Source: Muricoccus nepalensis (GTDB lineage Bacteria; Pseudomonadota; Alphaproteobacteria; Acetobacterales; Acetobacteraceae). Taken from it: DNA of 64,000 bases. Within the stretch, counting starts at the first letter, position 1; every line of letters starts with the position of its first letter. Positions 26,017 to 35,433 of the stretch are shown here, piece by piece. The notes beneath the pieces were generated by a model. That model was not told the origin of the DNA. It saw nothing but the letters and a program-made list of their open reading frames with translations, and searched no databases. Both the position numbers and the translations under genes were made by a program. The stretch lies in NCBI RefSeq assembly GCF_006438825.1, contig NZ_RCZP01000003.1:317682-381681 (forward strand). Reading direction: 5' to 3'.

Positions 26017-27009
26017 CTAGAGCTTCACGCGCAGCAGCCGGGCCACCTCGCCCACGATGCCCGCGCGGAAGGCGAGGACACAGGCGACGAAGATGATGCC
26101 CTGGCTGATGGTGACCCAGGCGCCGAAGGGGGCGAGGTAGGTCTCCATGGTCATGACCACCCCCGCGCCGACCACGGGGCCGAAGAGGGTGCCAAGGCCG
26201 CCGAGAAGGGTCATCAGCACGACCTCGCCCGACATCGGCCAGTTCACGTCGATCAGCGTCGCGATATGGACGGTGAGCGCCTTGGTGCCGCCGGCGACCC
26301 CCGCGAGCCCCGCGGAGAGGACGAAGGCGATGAGCTTGTAGTCGTCCACCCGGTAGCCGAGCGAGATGGCGCGCGGCTCGTTCTCGCGGATGGCGGTCAG
26401 CACCTGGCCGAAGGGCGAGTGGATGATGCGGTGGATGAGCAGGAAGCCGAGGAGGAAGACGCCGGCGACGAACCAGTACATGCGCATGTCCGGCTCGAGG
26501 TCCACGAGGCCGAGGAGGGCGTGGCGGGGGATGCCCTGGATACCGTCCTCGCCGCGGGTGAAGGGCACCTGCACGCAGAAGAAGTAGACCATCTGCGCCA
26601 GCGCCAGGGTGATCATGGCGAAGTAGATGCCGGCGCGGCGGATGGCGATCCAGCCGAAGACGAGGCCGAGCCCCGCCCCGACCGCGCCGCCGATCAACAC
26701 GCAGACCTCCGGCGGCAGCCCCCAGGACTTGGAGGCGTAGGCCGAGACGTAGCTGCCCATGCCGAAATAGGCGGCGTGGCCGAAGGAGAGCAGCCCGACA
26801 TAGCCGATGAGCAGGTTGAAGGCGCAGGCGAAAAGGGCGAAGCAGAGCAGCTTCATCAGGAACTGCGGGTAGACGAAGAAGGGCAGCGCCACGATGGCCG
26901 CCACCATCACGGCGAGGGCGATGCCCTGCGCGCGGGTGAAGCCGAAGAGGCCGGATTGCGGGGCCGCCGGCGGCAGGGTGTCGATCGGGGCGGTGGTGGC
27001 GGACGCCAT
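26017..27009 (-). CDS. livM: Branched-chain amino acid ABC transporter permease LivM
   Basis: The 330-residue inner-membrane permease has about eight to ten hydrophobic segments and the LivM signature region SFGHAAYFGMGSYVSAY, plus the late cytoplasmic loop IRENEPRAISLGYRVDDYKLIAFVLSA, which contacts the ATPases. It is the last gene of the liv operon, two bases after livH. The substrate class (branched-chain amino acids, amides or aromatic acids) cannot be fixed from the permease. Confidence 0.93.
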   Translation of the reverse strand: MASATTAPIDTLPPAAPQSGLFGFTRAQGIALAVMVAAIVALPFFVYPQFLMKLLCFALFACAFNLLIGYVGLLSFGHAAYFGMGSYVSAYASKSWGLPPEVCVLIGGAVGAGLGLVFGWIAIRRAGIYFAMITLALAQMVYFFCVQVPFTRGEDGIQGIPRHALLGLVDLEPDMRMYWFVAGVFLLGFLLIHRIIHSPFGQVLTAIRENEPRAISLGYRVDDYKLIAFVLSAGLAGVAGGTKALTVHIATLIDVNWPMSGEVVLMTLLGGLGTLFGPVVGAGVVMTMETYLAPFGAWVTISQGIIFVACVLAFRAGIVGEVARLLRVKL

Positions 27010-27011
27010 GG

Positions 27012-27899
27012 TCAGGCCCTTCCGAACAGGCCGGCGGGACGCGCGAGGAGCACGATCGCCATGATGACGAAGATCACGGTGGCGGAAGCCTCGGGGTAGA
27101 CCACGCGGGTCAGCCCCTCGACGAGGCCGAGGCCGAAGCCGGTGATGACCGAGCCGAGGATGGAGCCCATGCCGCCGATGACGACGACGGCGAAGACCGT
27201 GATGATGAAGTTCGAGCCCATGGCGGGGTTCACCGAGTAGATCGGCGCCGCCAGCACGCCCGCCAGCGCCGCGAGGCCGACGCCCGCCGCGTAGGTCAGG
27301 GTGATCATGCGCGGCACGTTCACCCCGAAGGCCTGGACGAGCGGCGCGTTCTCGGTCGCGGCCCGGAGGTAGGCGCCGAGGCGGGTCTTCTCGATGACCA
27401 GCCAGGTGGCGATGCAGGTGACGAAGGCGGCGACCACGACCCAGAGCCGGTACTTCGGCAGCAGCATGAAGCCGAGGTCCACCGGCGCCCCGGTCAGCGA
27501 GGCCGGGGGCGCGTAGGGCAGGCCGGAGGAGCCGAAGGTGTTGCGGAAGACGCCCTCGATGATGAGGGCGAGGCCGAAGGTCAGCAGCAGGCCGTAGAGG
27601 TGGTCGAGCTTGTAGAGGCGCGAGATCATCAATCGCTCGAGCACGACCCCGAAGGCGCCGACGATGAGCGGCGAGAGGATGAGCGCCCCCCAGTAGGGAA
27701 TGCCCAGCCAGTTCAGCAGCATCCAGGCGACGAAGGCGCCCATCATGAACTGGGCGCCGTGGGCAAAGTTGATGACGTTCAGCATGCCGAAGATCACCGC
27801 GAGCCCGAGCGAGAGCAGCGCGTAGAAGGCGCCGTTGACCAGCCCCAGCACGATCTGCGGGGCGGCCATCTCAACCTGGAAGAGAAAGTCCTCGAGCAA
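27012..27899 (-). CDS. livH: Branched-chain amino acid ABC transporter permease LivH
   Basis: The 295-residue membrane permease has the LivH signature near its N-terminus (GLVNGAFYALLSLGLAVIFG then INFAHGAQFMMGAF) and the C-terminal coupling region LGAYLRAATENAPLVQAFGVN. It pairs with LivM. The start is a TTG at 27899, chosen because the preceding residues resemble other LivH N-termini; ATG at 27869 is the alternative. A strong stem-loop lies between livJ and this gene. Confidence 0.92.
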   Translation of the reverse strand: MLEDFLFQVEMAAPQIVLGLVNGAFYALLSLGLAVIFGMLNVINFAHGAQFMMGAFVAWMLLNWLGIPYWGALILSPLIVGAFGVVLERLMISRLYKLDHLYGLLLTFGLALIIEGVFRNTFGSSGLPYAPPASLTGAPVDLGFMLLPKYRLWVVVAAFVTCIATWLVIEKTRLGAYLRAATENAPLVQAFGVNVPRMITLTYAAGVGLAALAGVLAAPIYSVNPAMGSNFIITVFAVVVIGGMGSILGSVITGFGLGLVEGLTRVVYPEASATVIFVIMAIVLLARPAGLFGRA

Positions 27900-27930
27900 G
27901 GCGGGTCATCCAATCACGACGGGCGATGGT

Positions 27931-27956
27931 GGCGGGAGGGGCAGGCCCCTCCCGCC
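27931..27956 (-). promoter_or_regulatory. Stem-loop between the binding-protein and permease genes of the liv operon
   Basis: GGCGGGAGGGGC and GCCCCTCCCGCC are perfect 12-base complements two bases apart. It follows the binding-protein stop by about 10 bases, with no T run. Such intercistronic hairpins protect the upstream mRNA or reduce read-through so that binding protein exceeds permease. Confidence 0.6.
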
Positions 27957-27967
27957 CGGAGGTCAGG

Positions 27968-29206
27968 TCAGGTGCGGACGAGGGAGCAGCCGCCCTCGGC
28001 CATCGGGCGGAAGGCCTCCTCGGCGGGCACGGTGCGGACGAGCTTGTAGTAGTCCCAGGGCCCCTTGCTCTCGGCGGGCGTCTTCACCTCGAAGAGGTAG
28101 GAGGGGTGGAGCTTGCGGCCGTCCTGGCGGATGGAGCCGGCGCCGAAGGCGTCGTCGTCCGTCGGCATGGCCTTCATGCGCACCACCGTCTCGGCGCCGC
28201 TCGCCTTCGCCTGGGCGGCGCCCATGTCGGCGACGGCCTTGAGGTAGTGCAGCGCCGCGCTGTAGCAGCCGGCCTGCCACATGGTCGGCATCGCGCCGCC
28301 CATGTCGCCCTTCACCTTGTTCGCGAGGCGCCGGGTGCGGTCGTTGAGGTCCCAGTAGTAGGTCTCCGACAGGGAGAGGCCCTGGGCGGTCTGCAGGCCG
28401 AGGCTGTGCACGTCGCTCGCGATCATCAGCAGGACGGCGAGCTTCTGGCGGCGCGTCAGGCCGAACTCGGCGGCCTGCTTGACGCAGTTGATGGTGTCCA
28501 CGCCGGCGTTGGCCAGCCCCACCACCTTCGCGCGGGACTGCTGCGCCTGGAGGAGGAAGGAGGAGAAGTCGGTCGTGCCCGGGAAGGGGTGCTTGACCGA
28601 GCCGACCACGCGGCCGCCCTGCTTGGCGACCAGCCCGCCCGTGTCGCGCTCGAGGGCGTGGCCGAAGGCGTAGTCGGCGGTGATGAAGAACCAGGTGTCC
28701 CCGCCCGCCTTCACCATGGCGCCGCCCGTGGAGTTGGCGAGCATCCAGGTGTCGTAGGTCCAGTGGATGGTGTTCGGCGTGCAGGCCGGGCCGGTGAGGT
28801 CGGCCGTCGCGCCCGTGGAGTTCAGCATGATGGAGTTCTTCTCCTTCACCACGCCGTTCACGGCGAGGGCGCAGGAGGAGGTCGCGACGTCGATGATGAC
28901 GTTCACGCCGTCGCGGTCGATCCACTGGCGGGCGATGGTGGAGGCGAGGTCGGGCTTGTTCTGGTGGTCGCCCTGGACGACCTCGACGTTGATGCCGCGC
29001 GCCGTCACGCCGCTGTCCTGCACCGCCTGGCGCACGCAGGTGACCGAGCCCGGGCCGCAGCCGTCGCGATAGGTGCCGGACATGTCCGTCAGCACGCCGA
29101 TCTTGATCGTGTTGTTCGCTTGCGCGCGGGCGCCGGCGAAGGGAAGCGCGCCGAGGATGGGCAGGGCGGCGGCGCCACCCAGGAGGCTGCGGCGGTCAAT
29201 CGTCAT
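27968..29206 (-). CDS. ABC transporter substrate-binding protein, LivJ/urea-amide type
   Basis: The 412-residue periplasmic protein carries a twin-arginine-like signal (DRRSLLGGAAALPILGALPFAGARA). The mature part is a type I periplasmic binding fold with IKIGVLTDMSGTYRDGCGPG at the start, a region HWTYDTWMLANSTGGAMV in the middle, and a cysteine-containing end (GGCSLVRT). It is the substrate receptor of the LivFGHM importer. This subgroup is widespread in soil alphaproteobacteria and often handles substrates other than leucine, so the ligand is open. Confidence 0.9.
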   Translation of the reverse strand: MTIDRRSLLGGAAALPILGALPFAGARAQANNTIKIGVLTDMSGTYRDGCGPGSVTCVRQAVQDSGVTARGINVEVVQGDHQNKPDLASTIARQWIDRDGVNVIIDVATSSCALAVNGVVKEKNSIMLNSTGATADLTGPACTPNTIHWTYDTWMLANSTGGAMVKAGGDTWFFITADYAFGHALERDTGGLVAKQGGRVVGSVKHPFPGTTDFSSFLLQAQQSRAKVVGLANAGVDTINCVKQAAEFGLTRRQKLAVLLMIASDVHSLGLQTAQGLSLSETYYWDLNDRTRRLANKVKGDMGGAMPTMWQAGCYSAALHYLKAVADMGAAQAKASGAETVVRMKAMPTDDDAFGAGSIRQDGRKLHPSYLFEVKTPAESKGPWDYYKLVRTVPAEEAFRPMAEGGCSLVRT

Positions 29207-29239
29207 GCGTTTCGGTCTCCCGTTTACTGGTTCTTGGAT

Positions 29240-29968
29240 TTAGACGCCGAGATAGGCGTGCAGCCGATCGAGGCTGCCGGCCATCTCGCTGTTCTCAACC
29301 GCGTCCACGACGCGGCCGTGCTCCATGACGTAGTGGCGGTCGGCCACGGTCTGGGCGAAGCGGAAGTTCTGCTCGACCAGCAGCACGGTGAAGCCGCGCT
29401 GCTTGATCTCGCGGATCATGGCGCCGATCTGCTGGACGATGACGGGGGCCAGGCCCTCCGTCGGCTCGTCGAGCAGCAGCAGCGGCGCGCCGGTGCGAAG
29501 GATCCGGGCGATGGCGAGCATCTGCTGCTCGCCGCCCGAGAGCTTCGTGCCCGGGCTGCGCGCCCGTTCCTTCAGGTTTGGGAAGAGCGCGTGGATGGTC
29601 GGGATGTCGAGCCCGCCGTCGCGCACGCGCGGCGGCAGCATGAGGTTCTCGGTGACGTCGAGGCTCGCGAAGATGCCGCGCTCCTCCGGGCAGTAGCCGA
29701 TGCCGGCGCGGCCGATCGCGTCCGGGCTCATCCGGATGGTCTCGCGCCCCTCGAAGACGATGGAGCCCTTGCGGCGGCCGGTGAGGCCCATGATGGCGCG
29801 CAGCGTGCTCGTCTTGCCCGCGCCGTTGCGGCCGAGGAGCGTGACGACCTCGCCCGGGCGGATGTCGATGGAGACGCCGTGCAGGACGTGGCTCTCGCCG
29901 TACCAGGCCTCGAGGTCGCGGATGGCGAGGAGCGTGCCGGTCATGGTGGGGGCGAGCGCGTCAGGCAT
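29240..29968 (-). CDS. livF: Branched-chain amino acid ABC transporter ATP-binding protein LivF
   Basis: The 242-residue ATPase has Walker A LLGRNGAGKTST, signature LSGGEQQMLAIARILR, Walker B LLLLDEPTEGL and the H-loop region VLLVEQNF, the last being typical of LivF. It lies on the cytoplasmic side of LivHM with LivG. Its ATG at 29968 overlaps the livG stop by eight bases; an ATG at 29944 would also fit. Confidence 0.94.
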   Translation of the reverse strand: MPDALAPTMTGTLLAIRDLEAWYGESHVLHGVSIDIRPGEVVTLLGRNGAGKTSTLRAIMGLTGRRKGSIVFEGRETIRMSPDAIGRAGIGYCPEERGIFASLDVTENLMLPPRVRDGGLDIPTIHALFPNLKERARSPGTKLSGGEQQMLAIARILRTGAPLLLLDEPTEGLAPVIVQQIGAMIREIKQRGFTVLLVEQNFRFAQTVADRHYVMEHGRVVDAVENSEMAGSLDRLHAYLGV

Positions 29969-30743
29969 GGGCGGCCTCCGCGGCGCCGGAGATGCCGGGA
30001 TCGGTGCCGAGATAGGCGGCGACGACCTCAGGGTTGCGCGAGACCTCGGCGTAGGGCCCCTCGGCGAGGACGCGGCCGCGGGTGAGGACGGTGATGGCGT
30101 CGCAGAGGCCCTCCACCACCTTCAGGTTGTGCTCGACCATCAGCACCGTGCGGCCCTGGGCGACGCGGCGGACGAGGGCGACGATGCGGTCCACGTCCTC
30201 GTGCGTCATACCGGCGGTGGGCTCGTCGAGCAGCATGAGGGTGGGGTCGAGGGCGAGGGTGGTCGCGATCTCGAGGGCGCGCTTGCGGCCGTAGGGCAAG
30301 GTGCCGGCGGCGGCCTCGGCGTAGCTGGTCAAGCCGACATCGGCGAGGAGCTCCCGCGCGCGGTCGTCGTAGCGGCGGAGCACCGCGTCGCTTCGCCAGA
30401 AGTCGAAGGAGCCGCCGCGCTCGCGCTGGAGCGCGACCCGGACGTTCTCCAGCACGGTGAGGTGCGGGAAGACGGCCGAGATCTGGAAGGAGCGGACGAG
30501 GCCGAGGCGCGCGACCTCGGCCGGCTTCATCCGGGTGATCTCGCGCCCGTCGTAGCGGATGGTGCCGCGGGTGGGCTGGAGGAACTTCGTCAGAAGGTTG
30601 AAGCAGGTCGTCTTGCCGGCGCCGTTCGGCCCGATCAGCCCGTGGATCGTTCCGCGTCGGATTCGCAGCGCGACGTCGGACACCGCGACGAAGCCGCGGA
30701 ACTCCTTGGTCAGCCCTTCCGTCTCCAGGATGTAGTCCTGCAC
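29961..30743 (-). CDS. livG: Branched-chain amino acid ABC transporter ATP-binding protein LivG
   Basis: The 260-residue ATPase has Walker A GPNGAGKTTCFN, Walker B PTLMLLDEPTAGM, H-loop VLMVEHNLKVVEGLCD, and the LivG-specific insertion between Walker A and signature (SAVFPHLTVLENVRVALQ). The signature motif is altered: where LSxGQ is expected it reads LPYGRKRALEIATTLA, a form known in LivG proteins. It starts with GTG and is the first gene of the operon livG-livF-livJ-livH-livM. Confidence 0.94.
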   Translation of the reverse strand: MQDYILETEGLTKEFRGFVAVSDVALRIRRGTIHGLIGPNGAGKTTCFNLLTKFLQPTRGTIRYDGREITRMKPAEVARLGLVRSFQISAVFPHLTVLENVRVALQRERGGSFDFWRSDAVLRRYDDRARELLADVGLTSYAEAAAGTLPYGRKRALEIATTLALDPTLMLLDEPTAGMTHEDVDRIVALVRRVAQGRTVLMVEHNLKVVEGLCDAITVLTRGRVLAEGPYAEVSRNPEVVAAYLGTDPGISGAAEAAHA

Positions 30744-31005
30744 CCGTCGGTCCCGTTCCCTGTTTCGCCGTCTAACGCGGCTGCTTCAACAATGACCACG
30801 CGGCGATGCCGGCGCAAGGCGCTTGCGGCGCGGCATTCTCGCGAGGCCGGCGGGCGGCGGCGGCGTCCCCAAGGGGGCGCGGGCCGTCGCGGCGGGCCTT
30901 GCCCGGGCCCGGAACGTTGCGCAGGCGGATGAGCCAGCCGCCCTGCGGCGGCGGCCCCACGAAGTTTTGCGCCGCCGAACGCGGGATCGCGGCCGGCGGC
31001 GACCC

Positions 31006-31929
31006 TCAGCCCGGGGCCTCGCCCACTTCCTGCCGGGCGGTGCGGCTGGGCGCCGCGGCCACGGGGCGGTTGCCGCGGACCGTCCGGCGCTGCGCCAGCC
31101 GCCCCGACTCGGCGGGGCGGACGCCCGTGCGGTCCTGGTCCATGCGGCGCACGGCGGCGGCAAATTCGGGGGTGTAGACGCTGTAGTCCATGTTGAGCGG
31201 CGAGGTCCCGATGCCGAGGCCGGGGCGGAGGCCCGTCGCGATGGGCCCGGTGGGGGACAGGCCGGCGGGCAGCGGGCCGTGGCGCGCGGCGCCCGGCCAG
31301 ATCGCCATCACCTTCCGCGCGTAGGCGAGGCCGATCTCCCCCGTGCGCGAGTGGTAGCCCGCCGCCGCCATGGGCCAGCTTCCCGTCGCCCGCTTGAGGT
31401 CGTTGAGGAAGCGCGCGGCGTAGGTCGTGTTCGCCTGGGGGTCGAAGGCGGCCTCGAGCGAGGGGAAGGCGGCGGGGTGGTGCATGAGGTTGATCTGCGC
31501 GCAGCCGACGTCGATCGAGCGGACGCCCCGCGCCTGGAAGCCCTGGACGGCCGCGATGGCCGCCTCCTTGCTGTCGTAGAAGTAGCCGGTGCCGGCGACG
31601 TTGATCGCCCAGGGCCAGGGCACCGCGCGCCCCGTCGCGGGGTCCACGCGCCCGCTCTCGACGAAGGCGATGCTGCGGAGGAGGTGCTGCGGCAGGCCGG
31701 CGCCGCGCTCGGCCGTGGCGATCGCGGGCAGGCAGAGGTCGCCCCCGGCGGGCGAGGCGGCGCCCGGCGCCGTCGCGGGGCGGTCGGCGCGCGCGAGCGA
31801 CGGGAGAAGCGCGAGGGAGGCGGCAAGGACCGCCGCCGCGGACGACCGGGGGAGGAGGCGAGGTCGGGCCCTGCCCGCGGCGGGGGCCGAACGAGGGTTC
31901 CGGGAGGGGTAGGGGCGAGGAAAAGGCAA
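31006..31929 (-). CDS. Periplasmic lytic transglycosylase-like protein (SLT domain)
   Basis: The 307-residue protein has a long N-region and signal (AAAVLAASLALLPSLARA) followed by an SLT/lysozyme-like domain: HLLRSIAFVESGR with the catalytic glutamate, VRSIDVGCAQINLMHHPAAF, and TYAARFLNDLKRATGSWPMAAAGYHS, all typical of soluble transglycosylase family 1. It should cleave peptidoglycan glycan strands. The C-terminal ~100 residues are low-complexity and unassigned. Similar genes accompany secretion or flagellar systems, but none is nearby. The start is TTG with AAGGGA before it. Confidence 0.82.
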   Translation of the reverse strand: MPFPRPYPSRNPRSAPAAGRARPRLLPRSSAAAVLAASLALLPSLARADRPATAPGAASPAGGDLCLPAIATAERGAGLPQHLLRSIAFVESGRVDPATGRAVPWPWAINVAGTGYFYDSKEAAIAAVQGFQARGVRSIDVGCAQINLMHHPAAFPSLEAAFDPQANTTYAARFLNDLKRATGSWPMAAAGYHSRTGEIGLAYARKVMAIWPGAARHGPLPAGLSPTGPIATGLRPGLGIGTSPLNMDYSVYTPEFAAAVRRMDQDRTGVRPAESGRLAQRRTVRGNRPVAAAPSRTARQEVGEAPG

Positions 31930-32128
31930 ATGGCGTCCCTTCGGCGGAGGCCGGCCCTGGGTACAGCCGCGGGCGGTGGGACTCTAATCAAGTCCCGGTG
32001 GGCTGGACCGGTGCATGGAGACGCGTGCCTCCCCGGGAGGCGCTTCTCAGGAAAGGAATGGGCGGCGGGCGGGGGCGGCGCGGCGTGAAACGAAGGGCCG
32101 GCGCCGGGAACCGGAGGGGGACCGGTGA

Positions 32129-32205
32129 TGGTCGGAGCGGCGGGATTCGAACCCACGACCCCTTGTCCCCCAGACAAGTGCGCTACCAGACTGCGCCACG
32201 CTCCG
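32129..32205 (-). tRNA. tRNA-Pro (GGG anticodon)
   Basis: On the minus strand the acceptor stem CGGAGCG pairs with CGCTCCG, the anticodon arm CTTGTCTGGGGGACAAG gives anticodon GGG, the T arm GTGGGTTCGAATCCCGC is canonical, discriminator A and an encoded CCA (32129-32131) follow. It decodes CCC and CCU. Confidence 0.95.
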
Positions 32206-32214
32206 ACGCCGCGG

Positions 32215-32243
32215 GGTCTAGCACCCGCGTGCGGCGCCCTCAA
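32215..32243 (-). promoter_or_regulatory. Promoter of tRNA-Pro
   Basis: On the minus strand TTGAGG (32238-32243), 17-base spacer, TAGACC (32215-32220), ending 9 bases before the mature tRNA 5' end. Confidence 0.6.
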
Positions 32244-32267
32244 CCCCGCTGTCCCGGTAATCGGCGC

Positions 32268-32777
32268 CTAGCGCGTGGAGAGGGTCTTCAGGGCGCGCGC
32301 GATCGCCTCCAGTTCCTCGAGGCAGGCGCGGAGCTCGCCGCCCTCGGAGGGCTCCGTGGCCTCGGCGGTCTCGCCGGAGGGCAGGTCCTCGGCCCCGGCG
32401 GCGGCCGCGGCCTCCACGCCCTCGAGCCCGCCGTCGCGCAGGAGGCGCTGCACGCCCTTGATCGTGTAGCCCTGGGTGTAGAGGAGGTCGCCGATGCGGC
32501 GGAGGAGGGTGATGTCCTCGGGCCGGTAGTAGCGCCGCCCGCCGCCGCGCTTCAGCGGCTTGAGCTGCGGGAACTTCGTCTCCCAGAAGCGGAGGACGTG
32601 CTGGGGGATGTGGAGGTCCTCCGCCACCTCGCTGATGGTGCGGAAGGCGGTCGGCGACTTGCGCGCGCGCGGGGGGGACCCTGTGCCGCCGGCGCCCGAT
32701 CCTTCGCTCATGCCGCCCTCGCTGACCCCCTTGGGAGAAGCCGGGGTGATGCCGCCAAGCACGCTCATGCCGCTCAT
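32268..32777 (-). CDS. MerR-family transcriptional regulator of the plsX-fabH-ihfA cluster
   Basis: The roughly 169-residue protein has a MerR-type winged helix: [33 protein letters not shown] (split helix-turn-helix and wing) followed by [17 protein letters not shown]. The C-terminal part is acidic and alanine-rich, without ligand cysteines. It belongs to the orphan MerR group found after ihfA in alphaproteobacteria; its targets are unknown. The ATG at 32777 was chosen; ATG at 32768 and 32711 are also possible. It follows ihfA by 11 bases. Confidence 0.88.
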   Translation of the reverse strand: MSGMSVLGGITPASPKGVSEGGMSEGSGAGGTGSPPRARKSPTAFRTISEVAEDLHIPQHVLRFWETKFPQLKPLKRGGGRRYYRPEDITLLRRIGDLLYTQGYTIKGVQRLLRDGGLEGVEAAAAAGAEDLPSGETAEATEPSEGGELRACLEELEAIARALKTLSTR

Positions 32778-32788
32778 CGTGCCCTTAC

Positions 32789-33097
32789 TCAGTCCTCGCC
32801 CCGCGGCGGGGTCTCGCCGTTGATCCGGGCCTTGAGCACCTGGCTGGCGCGGAAGGAGAGCACGCGGCGCGGGGTGATCGGCACCTCCACCCCGGTCTTC
32901 GGGTTGCGCCCGATCCGCTGGGCCTTCTGCCGGACGGAGAAGGTGCCGAAGGCCGAGAGCTTCACCGCCTCGCCTGCTTCCAGCGTCGCCGAGAGCCGGT
33001 TGAGCACGTCTTCCAGCAGGGCGGCGCTCTCGTTCCGGGAGAGCCCGACCTGCATGTAGATTGCCTCGGCCAACTGCGCGCGGGTGATGGTGTTCAC
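32789..33097 (-). CDS. ihfA: Integration host factor subunit alpha
   Basis: IhfA (102 residues) is a DNA-bending nucleoid protein that pairs with IhfB. The HU/IHF signature is clear: [21 protein letters not shown] at the N-terminus, [25 protein letters not shown] covering the beta arm with the tip proline, and [18 protein letters not shown] at the end. The start is GTG. The location between fabH and a merR gene is the standard order for alphaproteobacteria. Confidence 0.96.
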   Translation of the reverse strand: MNTITRAQLAEAIYMQVGLSRNESAALLEDVLNRLSATLEAGEAVKLSAFGTFSVRQKAQRIGRNPKTGVEVPITPRRVLSFRASQVLKARINGETPPRGED

Positions 33098-33264
33098 GTG
33101 TCCATACCCCCTCTCGCCCTGTGTCGCCGGGCTCTGGGATTGGACCGCCGGGGCGGGGTTCCGTCAATCGATCCGGGCCCAAAGTGTGGACTCCGGCACG
33201 CAGTGTTGCCGAAATGCCGTGCTGAGTCGGGCGGGGGTTGGCGGAAATGCCGGGTGGCGGGGCC

Positions 33265-34209
33265 CTAGAAGCGGGCCAGCGCGGCGCCCCAGGTCAGGCC
33301 GCCGCCGATCGCCTCCATCAGCACGAGGTCGCCCGCCGCGACACGCCCGTCGCGCGTGGCCTCGGCCAGGGCGAGGGGAATCGAGGCGGCGGAGGTGTTG
33401 GCGTGGCGGTCGACGGTGACGACCACGCGCTCGGACGGCAGGCCGAGCTTGCGGCCCATGGCGTCGATGATGCGGAGGTTGGCCTGGTGCGGCACCAGCC
33501 ACTGCACGTCGGCCTTGGCGAGGCCGTTGGCCGCCAGCGCCTCGTCCACGGCGGAGGCGAGCTTGGAGACGGCGTGGCGGAAGACCTCGCGCCCGGCCAT
33601 GCGGACCAGCCCGCCCTCCACCTGCAGGATGTCGCCGTGGCGGCCGTCGGAGTGGAGGTGGGTGGAGAGGATGCCGCGCTCCCCGGGCTCGTCGGTCGCG
33701 CGCAACAGCACGGCGCCGGCGCCGTCCCCGAAGAGGACGCAGGTGCCGCGGTCGGTCCAGTCGAGGATGCGGGTGAAGGCCTCGGCGCCGATCACGAGGG
33801 CGCTGCGGCAGGCGCCGGCGCGGATCATCGAATCGGCGACGCCCACCGCGTAGATGAAGCCGGTGCAGGCCGCGGAGATGTCGAAGGCGAAGCCCTGGTG
33901 GATGCCGAGCTTCTCCTGCACGCGGGTCGCGGTGGAGGGGAAGGCCGAATCGGGGGTGGCCGTCGCCAGGATGATGGCGTCGACCTCCGAGGCGTCGGCG
34001 CCGGCCTGGGCGAGGGCCTCGCGGCAGGCGGCGGCGGCCATGTCGGCCGTCGACTCGCCGGGCGCGGCCATGTGGCGGCGGCGGATGCCCGTGCGCTCGG
34101 CGATCCAGGCGTCGGAGGTGTCGAGGTTGTAGGCCGCGGCGAGCTCGTCGTTGGTGAGGCTGCGCGCGGGCAGGTAGCCGCCGGTGCCGGCGATAATCGA
34201 GCGGGGCAT
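33265..34209 (-). CDS. fabH: 3-oxoacyl-ACP synthase III
   Basis: FabH (314 residues) condenses acetyl-CoA with malonyl-ACP to begin fatty acid synthesis. The catalytic triad is visible as Cys in [13 protein letters not shown], His in [14 protein letters not shown] and Asn in [21 protein letters not shown] and GDGAGAVLL are also family motifs. It starts one base into the plsX stop (TGATG), so plsX and fabH are coupled. Confidence 0.96.
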   Translation of the reverse strand: MPRSIIAGTGGYLPARSLTNDELAAAYNLDTSDAWIAERTGIRRRHMAAPGESTADMAAAACREALAQAGADASEVDAIILATATPDSAFPSTATRVQEKLGIHQGFAFDISAACTGFIYAVGVADSMIRAGACRSALVIGAEAFTRILDWTDRGTCVLFGDGAGAVLLRATDEPGERGILSTHLHSDGRHGDILQVEGGLVRMAGREVFRHAVSKLASAVDEALAANGLAKADVQWLVPHQANLRIIDAMGRKLGLPSERVVVTVDRHANTSAASIPLALAEATRDGRVAAGDLVLMEAIGGGLTWGAALARF

Positions 34210-35378
34210 CAGCGGGCCAGGGCCTGCGGGGCCGGCTCGGCGGCCTTCTCGCCCGCGCTGCCGCCGAGCAGCGCGACGCCGGTGCGAATCCGTTCGTTGA
34301 AGCCGTGGGTCACCATGTCCATCGCGACGTCGAGCGCGTGGGCGAAGCCGAGGGCGTCGGTGCCGCCGTGGCTCTTCACCACCACCCCGTTGAGGCCGAT
34401 GAGGACGGCGCCGTTGTAGCGCCGGGGGTCCATCCACTCGCGCAGGCGGTCGAGCGCCGGGCGGGCGAGGAGGTAGCCGAGGCGGGCGGGAATGGAGGAG
34501 TTGAAGACCTGGCGGAGCAGCGTGCCGACGAGCTTCAGCGCCCCCTCCCCCGTCTTGAGCGCGACGTTGCCGGTGAAGCCGTCCGTCACCACCACGTCGA
34601 CCGTGCCGGCGGTGATGTCGTGGCCCTCGACGAAGCCGTGGAAGTTCGCGCCGATGTGGCTCTCGCGCAGGATCTCGGCGGCCTGGCGGATGCGCTCGTC
34701 GCCCTTCAGCTCCTCCGAGCCCACGTTCAGCAGGCCGATGCTGGGGGCGGTCAGGCCGAGGACGGCGCGGGCGAAGGCGTCGCCCATGACCGCGAACTCG
34801 ACGAGGTTGCGCACCTCGTAGGTGATGTTCGCGCCGAGATCGAGCAGCACCACGTCGCCGCGCGCCGAGGGGCCGATGGCGGCGAGCGCCGGGCGGTCGA
34901 TCTCGGGCATGGTGCGCAGCACGATCTTGGCGAGCGCCATCAGCGCGCCCGTGTTGCCCGCGGAGATGACGCCCTCGGCCTCGCCGGCGGCGACGGCGTC
35001 GATCGCGAGGCGCATGGAGGCGCGGCGGAGGCGCAGCGCCGCCGTCGGCTTCATGTCGCCGGAGATGACGTCGGGCGCGTGGCGGATCGTGCAGACCGCG
35101 GCGGCCTTCGGGCGGCGGGCGAGCCCGGCCTTGAGGCGCGCCTCGTCGCCGACGAGAAGGAACCTGGCGCCGCGGTGCCGGTCGGCGGCGCGCTCGAGGC
35201 CGTCGAGCACGACGTCGGGCGCGTGGTCCCCGCCCATGGCGTCGACCGCGAGGGAGTAGCGCTCGCCGGCCGGCCCGGCCGCGGGCGCGCCGCCCCGCGG
35301 GGAGCGGGACGGAACGGTGCTGGAAACGGAGCCCCCGGAACCTGGGGCGCCGGCCGCAGAGGCCCCGGATGCAGCCAA
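34209..35378 (-). CDS. plsX: Phosphate acyltransferase PlsX
   Basis: PlsX converts acyl-ACP to acyl phosphate, the substrate of PlsY. Motifs are LAVDAMGGDHAP at the start of the conserved domain, EGVISAGNTGALMALA and VDVVVTDGFTGNVALKT. The frame carries about 40 extra, low-complexity residues before the domain. I chose TTG at 35378 because AAGGAG lies eight bases before it, giving 389 residues; a shorter form cannot be excluded. It follows rpmF by 55 bases, as in most proteobacteria. Confidence 0.92.
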   Translation of the reverse strand: MAASGASAAGAPGSGGSVSSTVPSRSPRGGAPAAGPAGERYSLAVDAMGGDHAPDVVLDGLERAADRHRGARFLLVGDEARLKAGLARRPKAAAVCTIRHAPDVISGDMKPTAALRLRRASMRLAIDAVAAGEAEGVISAGNTGALMALAKIVLRTMPEIDRPALAAIGPSARGDVVLLDLGANITYEVRNLVEFAVMGDAFARAVLGLTAPSIGLLNVGSEELKGDERIRQAAEILRESHIGANFHGFVEGHDITAGTVDVVVTDGFTGNVALKTGEGALKLVGTLLRQVFNSSIPARLGYLLARPALDRLREWMDPRRYNGAVLIGLNGVVVKSHGGTDALGFAHALDVAMDMVTHGFNERIRTGVALLGGSAGEKAAEPAPQALAR

Positions 35379-35433
35379 TTCCGGCGCTCCTTGGAACGGT
35401 TTCAGAGGGATGCTTGGGCGCGAGGGGCCCGGA

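Noticed and set aside
30744-31005. Small frames on both strands between livG and the transglycosylase gene
   Set aside because: Arginine- and alanine-rich shadows without ribosome sites or recognisable domains; I see no gene or RNA there.
32268-33182. A 304-codon protein covering the MerR gene and ihfA
   Set aside because: The first 130 codons read ihfA in the wrong frame; the MerR domain begins after 32777.
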